DNA from: Enterococcaceae bacterium OF42-14pH9A
Lineage (GTDB): Bacteria > Bacillota > Bacilli > Lactobacillales > Enterococcaceae
Length of the DNA: 64,000 bases
Direction of reading: 5' to 3'
Assembly (NCBI GenBank): GCA_027692465.1
Contig: JAQEYU010000002.1
Coordinates: 558,001 to 622,000 of the forward strand
The notes beneath the pieces are model-generated. The model did no database searches. It saw only the letters and a list, made by a program, of their open reading frames with translations, and had not been told where the DNA came from. Within the stretch, counting starts at the first letter, position 1; each line of letters opens with the position of its first letter. Shown one piece after another: positions 56,906 through 64,000 of the stretch. Both the position numbers and the translations under genes were made by a program.

Positions 56906-57253
56906 TTATGCTTCCGGATTGTACAGTTCGCGGATTGGGCCGGTAATGATCCGGTTCAAGTCGTCCAGCACTGTGCTGAAAGCTTGTTCCCGCTGCATCA
57001 ATTGGCCAATCAATTCTTCATTTTGGATCTTGCCGGTCATTTCCTGAGCAGCAGCAGCATCTTCTTCAGAGATTTCCTCGCCGGCCATCATTTTTTTGTG
57101 CAGGCTTTGTTGCAGGCCTTGGAATTCTTTGAACAGGTTATAGGCTTCTTCATTTTGTTTCAGACGGTCGAATGATTCTTTCAAGTCGCTGAATTGTTGC
57201 GATCCGCGGATTTCTGTTTCTAATTGGTTTGCTGTATCATAGATGTTTGCCAT
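56906..57253 (-). CDS. YlbF/YmcA-family regulator of RNA processing
   Basis: A 115-aa all-helical protein of the Com_YlbF class (MANIYDTANQLETEIRGSQQ at the start; LIGQLMQREQAFSTVLDDLN near the end). In Bacillus the related YlbF-YmcA-YaaT complex steers RNase Y cleavage; the YheA-like branch next to yhaO is closer here. The ATG at 57253 has GAGGGACAACC upstream; a 20-codon longer frame is not supported. It is a single gene with its own terminator. Confidence 0.93.
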   Translation of the reverse strand: MANIYDTANQLETEIRGSQQFSDLKESFDRLKQNEEAYNLFKEFQGLQQSLHKKMMAGEEISEEDAAAAQEMTGKIQNEELIGQLMQREQAFSTVLDDLNRIITGPIRELYNPEA

Positions 57254-57448
57254 GGTTGTCCCTCGCTTTTCAAAAGATACTTCCATTGTAGCATGAAACA
57301 ATCGGAATACCACAGGAAAGCCGTTGTTTCCAAAGCTTTTTAGAAAAAATCAAGTCCTCCTGCCGGGCAAAAAATTTCGTCGCCTGGCGTATCAGTTGTC
57401 TAATTTTCTGAAAGACGGTAGTCTGAGAAAAAGAAAGCAGGTGATTCC

Positions 57449-58690
57449 GTGAAAGAACGGGTAATTTTATTCAGTGATGCGGTGATTGCGATTATCTTGA
57501 CGGTCATGGTGGTGGAATTTCCGGTCAAAGTCGTCGACGGCAAGGTCCAATTCCTGCCGCTGTTCGTCACCATCGGTATCTATTTCATCAGTTTCTGTTT
57601 TGTTGCCAATATCTGGTTTCAAACTGCCCAACGCTTCAATAAAGTAACCGAAGTCACCAATAAAGACCTGGTAATCTACTTGATGTCCTTGTTCTTGTTG
57701 TCGCTGGTGCCAAAAGCGACCGATGTATTGATCGAGGAGACCTCCAGATCCACCTTGATGATGTACGGCATTTTGACGCTGCTGGTGGTCTTTTTGACGG
57801 AAGTACTGCTGAGCACCTTGACCCAGCAGGCCGTCCAGGAACAGCAGACCCCAAAAGAAGAACTGGAACAGGTGCGACGGCGGGGTATCGGACTGATTGC
57901 AGCCCGAATCCTGCTGTTGATCGTCGGATTCTTCTTCCCCCGCTTCAGCCTGATTGTCTACATGATCCTGCCGGTACTGGATTTTCTGCAAAACGCAGTG
58001 GATCACGAGGAAACCGAGTTCCTGCAGCAAATGGGGACCGACCAGCGGGAATTTTACCAGGAAGATCCCCGGCAAGTCTGGCAGAACAACTGGCAGAAGT
58101 ACGGTACCCTGCTGCGGACCGCATTAGCCAATCGTGGAGACAGCTCCGGCGATGATCTGTCCGAGCAAGCGGGAGACCGCCCCGATTGGTGGCAGACTTT
58201 TGACCGCAAATGGCAGCAGCGCCTGGCCAGCGAGCAAGAACAGGTACAGCGGCGTTTGCAATCGGCCACTGATGAAAATGAGATCGCCGCTCTGCAAAAG
58301 CAGCTGCAGCGGATCAATGACGAACAAGAGGCCATCAATCATAAACTTTCTGCGACTCAGGAGCGTTTCAAAAAACGCCAGGATCAGGAACAACAGCGAC
58401 TCTGGCGGCGTCTGCAGCCGCTCCAGTCTGAAAGCGCCGAACTGGAAGCGGCTATCAAGCAGGAGACTGATGCGGAAGCCCGCAAAAAGTTGCAGGATCG
58501 GCTCCAGAAGGTCCAGAAAAAATACCGGGAGGAACTGGCCGCCAGTCAAGATCGTACCCGTCAAAACCTCCAACAGGCACAGACGCGGATGGCCAGCATC
58601 TCCGGCCAACAAAGCTCCAAACCAAAAAAAGCAGCGCGAACAAAAGCTGCCGATCAATCTGCTTCCGAAACGCCTCCAAAGAAGTCGTGA
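57449..58690 (+). CDS. TMEM175-like membrane protein with long coiled-coil tail
   Basis: A 413-aa protein. The first 195 residues resemble the TMEM175/DUF1211 family of potassium channels: the start RVILFSDAVIAIILTVMVVE has the FSD motif of helix 1, and about six hydrophobic helices follow. Bacterial members usually end near 200 aa. Here a soluble part of over 200 residues follows, very rich in Gln, Glu, Arg and Lys, with strong heptad-like character (about 255-375) and a Lys/Ala/Ser tail. It starts at a GTG after GCAGGTGAT. Ion selectivity and the role of the tail are unknown. Confidence 0.85.
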   Translation: MKERVILFSDAVIAIILTVMVVEFPVKVVDGKVQFLPLFVTIGIYFISFCFVANIWFQTAQRFNKVTEVTNKDLVIYLMSLFLLSLVPKATDVLIEETSRSTLMMYGILTLLVVFLTEVLLSTLTQQAVQEQQTPKEELEQVRRRGIGLIAARILLLIVGFFFPRFSLIVYMILPVLDFLQNAVDHEETEFLQQMGTDQREFYQEDPRQVWQNNWQKYGTLLRTALANRGDSSGDDLSEQAGDRPDWWQTFDRKWQQRLASEQEQVQRRLQSATDENEIAALQKQLQRINDEQEAINHKLSATQERFKKRQDQEQQRLWRRLQPLQSESAELEAAIKQETDAEARKKLQDRLQKVQKKYREELAASQDRTRQNLQQAQTRMASISGQQSSKPKKAARTKAADQSASETPPKKS

Positions 58691-58881
58691 TTGTAGCTGT
58701 GATTGGATGCACCTGAAAGTTTCCAAGCGGTCACAGTGATGCTTGTGTCCACTGTCACTTCAGACTGCTGACTTATGCACCGCATCAGTCGGATACCGCT
58801 GCTTGTCTGCTGCCGGCTTCCAAAAATCGGCGGCGACCCTGCTGTATTGCCGAGCCGCTGCTGTTCTGCTTCGGATACATG
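58691..58881. other. Intergenic region between convergent TMEM175-like and PBP genes
   Basis: About 190 bp with no gene recognised. The shared terminator follows. Confidence 0.4.
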
Positions 58882-58926
58882 AAAAAGCCGCTCTCGTCGA
58901 ACCAATTACGACGAGAGCGGCTTTTC
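58882..58926. terminator. Strong bidirectional terminator between TMEM175-like and PBP genes
   Basis: AAAAGCCGCTCTCGTCG pairs fully with CGACGAGAGCGGCTTTT around a 9-base loop, with T runs on both strands. Confidence 0.92.
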
Positions 58927-58938
58927 TTTTATTTTCTA

Positions 58939-61104
58939 TCAACGGCCGTTGATTTTGTCCCAAAGGCCGCCGAAGAGATCCTTGGCCCCTTCTTTGACCT
59001 TATTACCGAAGTCAGAAATACCATCGACTGCTTTTTGACCGAAGTCCTCAGCTTGTTTCTGCCAATCCGGTTTTTCCTGCTCTTCCTTGTACTCTTGATA
59101 ATCTTCCGTCTTGATGACCTTGCCTTCTGTCTGATAGGCATCCACTACCGGGAAGGCCGCCTCCTTCACATAAGGCAGGACATTGGCAGCGACATTGCGG
59201 AAGACTTGGCCGACACCTTGCCCGGCGACACCGGTAAGGTAATGGTCTTTACTGGTCTTTTCAAAACCGTACCAGCTGGCAATCACGACATTCGGTGTGT
59301 AGCCGATAATCCATTGGTCGTTGACCAGCTGGGCATCGAAATTGGTTTCGGTGGTCCCGGTCTTGCCGGCCATGGTATAGCCCGGGTTCGCAGCGGCCGC
59401 ACTCCCGTTTGAGAATGTTCCCAACAGCATACTGGTCATCTGATCAGCGGTTTCCTGGGAGATGATCCGTTTGCTTTTCGCGGTATTGTCCACAATCACA
59501 GCACCTTTTGAATCGACGATCTTGCGGATCAGATGCGGCTTGTAATACGTCCCGCCATTGGCAAAGACTGCATAGGCGGCCGCCATCGTCATGGGAGACT
59601 CCCCTTTTTCCAAGCCTCCCAGACCGACACCGCCCCAGTATTTATCCTTTTCGGTCAAAGACAGACCGAACTCTTTGGTCTTGTTGAAACCCTTGTCCAG
59701 GCCGACTTCATGCAAAAGCCAGACTGCCGGTACATTCAGACTGTTGGCCACCGCTTGATACATCGGCACTTCCCCGGATTCGGAATAGGTGCCGCTGTAG
59801 TTTTTCACATCGTAAAAGTCCAATTTTTTGTCTTTTAAGAGGTCAGACGGCTCATAGCCAGCTTCCAATGCCGGTGTATAAACCCCCAACGGCTTGATCG
59901 TAGAACCCGGGGAACGGCGCATTTGCGTGGCGAAGTTGAAGCCGCGATAGACATGTTCTCCCCGCCGCCCTACCAGCGCTTGAACACCGCCACTGTGAGG
60001 ATCGATGGCAATCGTCGCCGATTGTGGCCGTTCTCCGTCGGCCGTTGCCGGATCGGGAAATACATAGTCCTGTGTGTAAGTATTTTCCATCGCAGACTGC
60101 ATATTTTGATCTAAAGACGTGTAAATCTTGTAGCCCTTGTTCAAAATATCTGCTTCTTCCAATCCGTATTCGTTGACCGCTTCGTCGATCAGCGCATCAT
60201 AGTAAAACGGATATTTGTAACCTTTATCCGACTGGGAGTAACCGTCATAAACGTAATCGCCGATATTGACGGCGGCCGCTTGTTTTTCTTGGTCAGCGGT
60301 GATTTTGCCGTTGTCAGCCATCACAGAAAGCACGGTGTCCCGCCGCTTATTGGCCCACTCGACACTGTCGATGGGGTTGTAAATATTCGGCCCCTTCAGC
60401 ATCCCCGCCAAAGTTGCCGCCTGGGTGAGATTCACGTCAGCAGCATTAACGCCAAAGTATTTCAGCGCCGCATCCTGCATTCCCCAAACACCATTTCCCA
60501 TATAGGAATTGTTCAGATACATTTCCAGGATCTGGTCCTTAGAGTATTTTTTCTCAATCTCGATCGCCAAAAACAGCTCCTTGGCCTTCCGACTAAAAGT
60601 CTGATCCAGCGTCAGATAGGCATTTTTGGCCAGCTGCTGGGTGATAGTCGAGCCCCCGCCGCCGGAAGTATCACGATTTTTCAGGACTCGCAGGGCGGCC
60701 CGGGCGATCCCTTTGATGTCAAAGCCCCGATGTTCATAAAAATTACGATCCTCCGTTGAGATCACTGCATCTCTGATCAGCGGCGAAATCTGGTCCAATG
60801 AAACATAGGTCCCTTTTTGCGACAATAATTTCCCGGATTCCTCATCCTTACCGTCATAAACCACCGTAGACAATTTCATATCCTGTTCCAGACTGTCGAC
60901 ATCCACCTGCTTGGATAAGTAAAAAAGATAGCTTGAGGTGATCAAAAACGCCAGCAGCATGAATAAAATCAGGATCTTATTGACATGGTACTGCTTCCAG
61001 ACTCGCTTGCGCGCCCGGTGAAAACGGACCAGATAAGGCTTCAGCCACTGCCAGAAACTTGCCAGCGCGCCCTTGATCTTGGCCCAGATTTGATTAAAAT
61101 CCAT
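58939..61104 (-). CDS. Class A penicillin-binding protein (PBP1A/2A type)
   Basis: A 721-aa bifunctional cell-wall synthase. A basic cytosolic N-terminus and one membrane helix (about 46-67) precede the GT51 glycosyltransferase (about 80-280, with STEDRNFYEHRGFD and GGGSTITQQLAKN). The transpeptidase (about 330-620) has the active-site Ser in SPGSTIKPL, SLN and KTGTTE. A short acidic/aromatic tail with Lys repeats ends the protein. The ATG has AAGAAAGGAGCAAG upstream. It faces a conserved RluA gene divergently. It is closest in layout to streptococcal PBP2a, but subclass naming is tentative. Confidence 0.94.
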   Translation of the reverse strand: MDFNQIWAKIKGALASFWQWLKPYLVRFHRARKRVWKQYHVNKILILFMLLAFLITSSYLFYLSKQVDVDSLEQDMKLSTVVYDGKDEESGKLLSQKGTYVSLDQISPLIRDAVISTEDRNFYEHRGFDIKGIARAALRVLKNRDTSGGGGSTITQQLAKNAYLTLDQTFSRKAKELFLAIEIEKKYSKDQILEMYLNNSYMGNGVWGMQDAALKYFGVNAADVNLTQAATLAGMLKGPNIYNPIDSVEWANKRRDTVLSVMADNGKITADQEKQAAAVNIGDYVYDGYSQSDKGYKYPFYYDALIDEAVNEYGLEEADILNKGYKIYTSLDQNMQSAMENTYTQDYVFPDPATADGERPQSATIAIDPHSGGVQALVGRRGEHVYRGFNFATQMRRSPGSTIKPLGVYTPALEAGYEPSDLLKDKKLDFYDVKNYSGTYSESGEVPMYQAVANSLNVPAVWLLHEVGLDKGFNKTKEFGLSLTEKDKYWGGVGLGGLEKGESPMTMAAAYAVFANGGTYYKPHLIRKIVDSKGAVIVDNTAKSKRIISQETADQMTSMLLGTFSNGSAAAANPGYTMAGKTGTTETNFDAQLVNDQWIIGYTPNVVIASWYGFEKTSKDHYLTGVAGQGVGQVFRNVAANVLPYVKEAAFPVVDAYQTEGKVIKTEDYQEYKEEQEKPDWQKQAEDFGQKAVDGISDFGNKVKEGAKDLFGGLWDKINGR

Positions 61105-61364
61105 CGACTTGCTCCTTTCTTGACCGATGACCCGTTTCTACTGTTTTTGCAACAGCACAAGTAAAAGTCGAGTATTCGGCTGCCTGAAAAACACCCTCAG
61201 GACTTTGCGGCAACTTGAAATTGCGTTAGAATAATGGCTAGTGTCACCAAACCAAAGTGTAGCATGATTTTTTGCTCGCCACATAGGACTTTGGTCCGAT
61301 ACTGCTGTTTGTGACGCTTTTGATAGCCGGCTTACGAACCTGTTAAAAAAACTTGCAATGCTGA
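61105..61364. other. Upstream region of the PBP gene
   Basis: No gene. On the minus strand TTGGTT and TATTCT, 16 bp apart near 61210-61245, could be the PBP promoter. A CCTGA/TCAGG hairpin lies in the leader at about 61182-61200. Confidence 0.35.
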
Positions 61365-61473
61365 CTCAGCTTGCTGAGGTTGGAGCCGACCGTGCACCAC
61401 GATGGTTGGTATACCCGCTGACTCTGAAGTCTTCGGACAAATTGTTTTGATTTTTGTCCGGATATAGCACTAG
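61365..61473 (-). repeat. Dispersed repeat family 1, copy D
   Basis: On the minus strand it reads TAGTGCTATATCCGGACA, AATCAAAACAATTTGTCCGA, GACTTCAGAGTCAGCGGG, CAACCATCGTGGTGCACGG and ends at CTCAGCAAGCTGAG. About 85% of positions match copy C by eye. It lies in the PBP/RluA divergent gap. Confidence 0.8.
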
Positions 61474-61669
61474 GCTTGGCTGCGGCAGCATTTGACTTTT
61501 GTCGGCGACAGGTCGCAAAAAAAGCGTAGCTGGCGGTCGTTTCAAATAAGCTCGACACTCATAGCCGCTATTTTAGCATTGAAAAGCCGCAAAAGTTTCG
61601 CTTTTTTCTTAAATAACTGTTAAAAATGCTATACTTTTGCTAAAGAAAAACACAAGGGAGGATCTTTCC
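61474..61669 (+). promoter_or_regulatory. Upstream region of the RluA-type gene
   Basis: An A+T-rich stretch ending in GCTATACTTTTGC (TATACT about 61631-61636) with CTTAAA 16 bp upstream as a poor -35. No gene is seen here. Confidence 0.4.
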
Positions 61670-62527
61670 ATGGAATATACCATCAAACTGCCCGGCTCTC
61701 AACCGGTCATTTCATTGCGGGAGCTGTTGGAATCCCAATGGCTCATCCCGCGGAAAGTCCGGCATTTCCTGCGGATCCGCAAAAACGTCCGCATCAACGG
61801 TGAACTCGCCCAATTTCAGCAAGAGGTGTACCCCGGTGATCAGGTCACACTGCTTTTGCAAGAAGACGACTACAGCTATCAGCCGGTCAGCCTTGGCAAT
61901 GCTGCAAAAATCCGCCCCCTTTATGAAGACGAGCATCTGATCGTCGTGGACAAACCTGCCGGCATCAAGACCCATCCCAACCAGCCGGAAGAGGTCGGTA
62001 CACTGCTCAACGATCTGGCTGCCTATCTGAAAAAAAGCGGACAGCGGCCTTACGTGGTCCACCGGCTGGACAAAGAGACTTCCGGTGCCATCCTGTTTGC
62101 CAAAAACCCGCTGGTCCTACCCATATTGGGACGACTACTGGAAGAAAAGCAGATTTATCGCCGCTATCAGGCAATCGTAGCCGGTTCCCTCGCTGAAAAT
62201 ATGACCATTACCAAAAAAATCGGCCGCGATCGCCACGACCGCCGCAAACGGGTCATCGATGAACGGGGCGGCCAACCGGCTGTTACCCATGTCGAAGTCG
62301 TAAGCCATTCCCAAAAGGAAAGCCGGATCTTCTGCGTGCTGGATACCGGCCGGACTCACCAGATCCGGGTCCACCTGGCTGCTATCGGCCACCCGATCCT
62401 CGGCGATCCGCTGTACAATCCCCGCCGTTCGCAAGGGCGTCTCCAGCTCCATGCCTATCAGATGATCTTGAAGCATCCCTTCACTGAACAAACACTGAAA
62501 CTGACAGCAGCTCCCGGTTTGTGGTGA
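61670..62527 (+). CDS. RluA-family pseudouridine synthase
   Basis: A 285-aa enzyme that converts uridine to pseudouridine in rRNA or tRNA. An N-terminal S4-like RNA-binding part (VRHFLRIRKNVRINGELAQF) leads to the catalytic domain with VVDKPAGIKTHP and the active-site motif VHRLDKETSGAILFAKN (Asp). TGRTHQIRVHLAAIGHPILGDPLYN is the C-terminal family motif. The ATG at 61670 has GGGAGGATC upstream; an 11-codon longer frame is not supported. The exact target uridine is unknown. Confidence 0.95.
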   Translation: MEYTIKLPGSQPVISLRELLESQWLIPRKVRHFLRIRKNVRINGELAQFQQEVYPGDQVTLLLQEDDYSYQPVSLGNAAKIRPLYEDEHLIVVDKPAGIKTHPNQPEEVGTLLNDLAAYLKKSGQRPYVVHRLDKETSGAILFAKNPLVLPILGRLLEEKQIYRRYQAIVAGSLAENMTITKKIGRDRHDRRKRVIDERGGQPAVTHVEVVSHSQKESRIFCVLDTGRTHQIRVHLAAIGHPILGDPLYNPRRSQGRLQLHAYQMILKHPFTEQTLKLTAAPGLW

Positions 62528-62613
62528 GGCCCTGTCTGACATTTCAAAGCTTGAGTATATCAGTCCGGATGTCCGCTTACCGGTTGCTTGACAAATACGC
62601 TCCAAAGCTGCAC

Positions 62614-62662
62614 AAAAACAGGAAAACCGCGTCACTTTCAGACAGCGGTTTTCCTGTTTTCA
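62614..62662. terminator. Bidirectional terminator between the RluA-type gene and usp
   Basis: AAAACAGGAAAACCGC pairs with GCGGTTTTCCTGTTTT around a 14-base loop; A/T-rich flanks lie on both sides. Confidence 0.88.
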
Positions 62663-62668
62663 GTTTTC

Positions 62669-63094
62669 TTATTTTACTACCAGTACATTACACGGTGCGT
62701 GATTCACCACATAGGCAGTGGTGGAGCCCGTCAAGTTGCCGGCGGACTCGCCTGTCACGCCCATGATCACCAGATCCAGCGACAGTTCATGATCCCGGCA
62801 AAAGGTGGCGATCTTCTGTTTGCCTTTTCCGTGTTCCACCAAAACAGTGACCTTCAGCTGCGGATGGTCCTGCAGCAGCTGCGACTTCACAGCCTCCAGC
62901 TCGTCTTTTACATAGCTTTCTGTTTTGGCAACCACTGCTTTGTAGTTTGGCAGCATCAGCAGGTTTTCCGGAAATTCCACCACCCGATACAAGAGCAACT
63001 CGTCTTCGGCGCTGCGGGTCTGCTGGATTGCTGCCGCTACGACCTTTTCTTGCTGGGCGGAGCCGTCCACCGGTACTAAAAATCGTTTTGCCAT
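62669..63094 (-). CDS. Universal stress protein, UspA family
   Basis: A 141-aa cytosolic protein with an alpha/beta fold. The N-terminus is FLVPVDGSAQQEKVV, and the ATP-binding pattern G-2x-G-9x-G-[ST] is seen in MGVTGESAGNLTGSTTAYVV. Such proteins help survival in stress or starvation. The ATG has GGAGGGTG upstream. It is a single gene between a shared terminator and the fructokinase terminator. Confidence 0.95.
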   Translation of the reverse strand: MAKRFLVPVDGSAQQEKVVAAAIQQTRSAEDELLLYRVVEFPENLLMLPNYKAVVAKTESYVKDELEAVKSQLLQDHPQLKVTVLVEHGKGKQKIATFCRDHELSLDLVIMGVTGESAGNLTGSTTAYVVNHAPCNVLVVK

Positions 63095-63206
63095 TTTTCA
63101 CCCTCCTTTTCCTCGCGCAAAAAATACACCCGTTTTTATTATCATAACACAAATTCCCTCGTATCCGACTCCCCTTCAAAGAGTTCCCCACGTGAGATTT
63201 CGCTCG

Positions 63207-63255
63207 CAAAAGACCCGCAGACGTATCGGTATATCCAATACTCTGCGGGTCTTTT
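63207..63255 (-). terminator. Intrinsic terminator of the fructokinase gene
   Basis: AAAGACCCGCAGA pairs with TCTGCGGGTCTTT. The loop is about 20 bases with weak inner pairing, and T runs lie on both sides. Confidence 0.8.
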
Positions 63256-63265
63256 TGGTGCTCTT

Positions 63266-64000
63266 TTATTGTTGTTCTGCCAAGGCATCTGCTGCCAGCA
63301 GCAAACAGCCGGTAATACCGCTTTCGTTAGGCAGTGCCCAGCGGACGATGTATTCGCTGGCTTCCGGGGTCTCCATGTAACCGTTCATTTGATTGACAAA
63401 CTGCTGACGGATCTTCAACAGCAGGTGATCTTGATTCATCACTCCACCGCCCAAAATCATGATTTCAGGACCGAATGTCAGTGCATAAGTCATCAAAGCC
63501 TGGCCAATATAATACGCTTGGATGTCCCAGATCGGGTGGTCTTCCGGCAGATCCTGGCCTTTGATGCCGGTACGGGCTTCCAATGACGGACCGGCTGCCA
63601 GACCTTCTAGACAGTCTTTGTGGAAAGGACACGTCCCTTCATAGTGATCGTCAGGATGGCGTTTAACGTGGATATGGCCGGTTTCCGGATGAGAGATGCC
63701 GGAGAACACTTTGCCGTCGATCACGACACCGCCGCCGATTCCGGTGCCCACTGTCAGATACAGACAGCTGCTTTTCCCTTGTGCCGCACCTTTTTTCAGC
63801 TCGCCGTAAGCTGCCGCATTTACGTCAGTCGTCCAGGCAAAAGGAATCGTCGGATAATGCTCTTTCATGTTGCCGAGAAAATCATACTGGGCCCAGCCTT
63901 TTTTTGGTGTTGCCAGCACATAGCCGTAGCTGTCTTTTTTAGGATCAATGCCGATCGGACCGAATGATCCGATCCCCATCGCTGCAATTTCGAACTGATC
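63266..64000 (-). CDS. scrK: ROK-family fructokinase (5' end beyond window)
   Basis: The last 244 codons of a ScrK-type fructokinase; the frame runs to the window edge. The enzyme phosphorylates fructose in the cytosol. Visible motifs are FEIAAMGIGSFGPIGID, TTDVNAAAYGE, LYLTVGTGIGGG and the zinc site HVKRHPDDHYEGTCPFHKDCLEG (His, Cys, His, Cys), which marks the fructokinase branch of ROK. A full protein of about 285-295 aa is expected, so only the N-terminal 40-50 residues are missing. Its operon partners lie outside the window. Confidence 0.95.
   Translation of the reverse strand, partial: DQFEIAAMGIGSFGPIGIDPKKDSYGYVLATPKKGWAQYDFLGNMKEHYPTIPFAWTTDVNAAAYGELKKGAAQGKSSCLYLTVGTGIGGGVVIDGKVFSGISHPETGHIHVKRHPDDHYEGTCPFHKDCLEGLAAGPSLEARTGIKGQDLPEDHPIWDIQAYYIGQALMTYALTFGPEIMILGGGVMNQDHLLLKIRQQFVNQMNGYMETPEASEYIVRWALPNESGITGCLLLAADALAEQQ

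Overview
The window looks like chromosome of a lactic-acid Firmicute, most probably in or near Enterococcaceae. The evidence is gene content and order: comGA-GG followed by a YtxK-like methyltransferase and ackA; ccrZ-trmB; ecsAB; hit-ytxH-prsA; yhaM-yhaN-yhaO-ylbF; and an Ebp/FctB-type sortase pilus locus. Base composition looks close to half G+C by eye, which is high for Enterococcus, so I do not name a species. No rRNA, tRNA, CRISPR array, prophage or intact insertion sequence was seen.

Layout: 0-5 kb holds a cut-off 6-phospho-beta-glucosidase with a PTS IIC gene, a small membrane protein, and an amino-acid ABC permease plus binding protein without an ATPase. 5-12 kb holds an RpiR regulator, an ABC-F ribosome-protection gene, cysK, a FusB-type EF-G-binding protein, an HD hydrolase, and an XRE regulator with a membrane partner. 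Both ribosome-protection genes are preceded by short leader peptides and alternative hairpins, as in antibiotic-responsive attenuation. 12-22 kb is a pilus operon (tip, basal and backbone pilins, two class C sortases), with an Mga-type regulator broken by an in-frame stop. 22-34 kb holds a CapA-like protein, HelD, ackA, a methyltransferase, the complete comG competence pilus operon, and trmB.

34-37 kb holds ccrZ and ecsAB. 37-48 kb is a large beta-glucoside/oligosaccharide locus: YesL, a solute-binding protein, two permeases, ROK, LacI, GH3 and GH1. It has two promoters that share the same two-site architecture at identical spacing. 48-57 kb is housekeeping and RNA/DNA metabolism (RpiR, HIT, YtxH, PrsA, YhaM, YhaN, YhaO, YlbF). 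57-64 kb holds a TMEM175-like channel with a coiled-coil tail, a class A PBP, an RluA-type pseudouridine synthase, a universal stress protein and a cut-off fructokinase.

Two dispersed intergenic repeat families run through the window. One (five copies) is a unit of about 75-110 bp with no coding sense. The other (five copies) is MITE-like, with terminal inverted repeats related to GGGCGTGTCTGAAAA. All coordinates and motifs were read by eye; homology calls rest on recognised motifs and gene order, not on searches.
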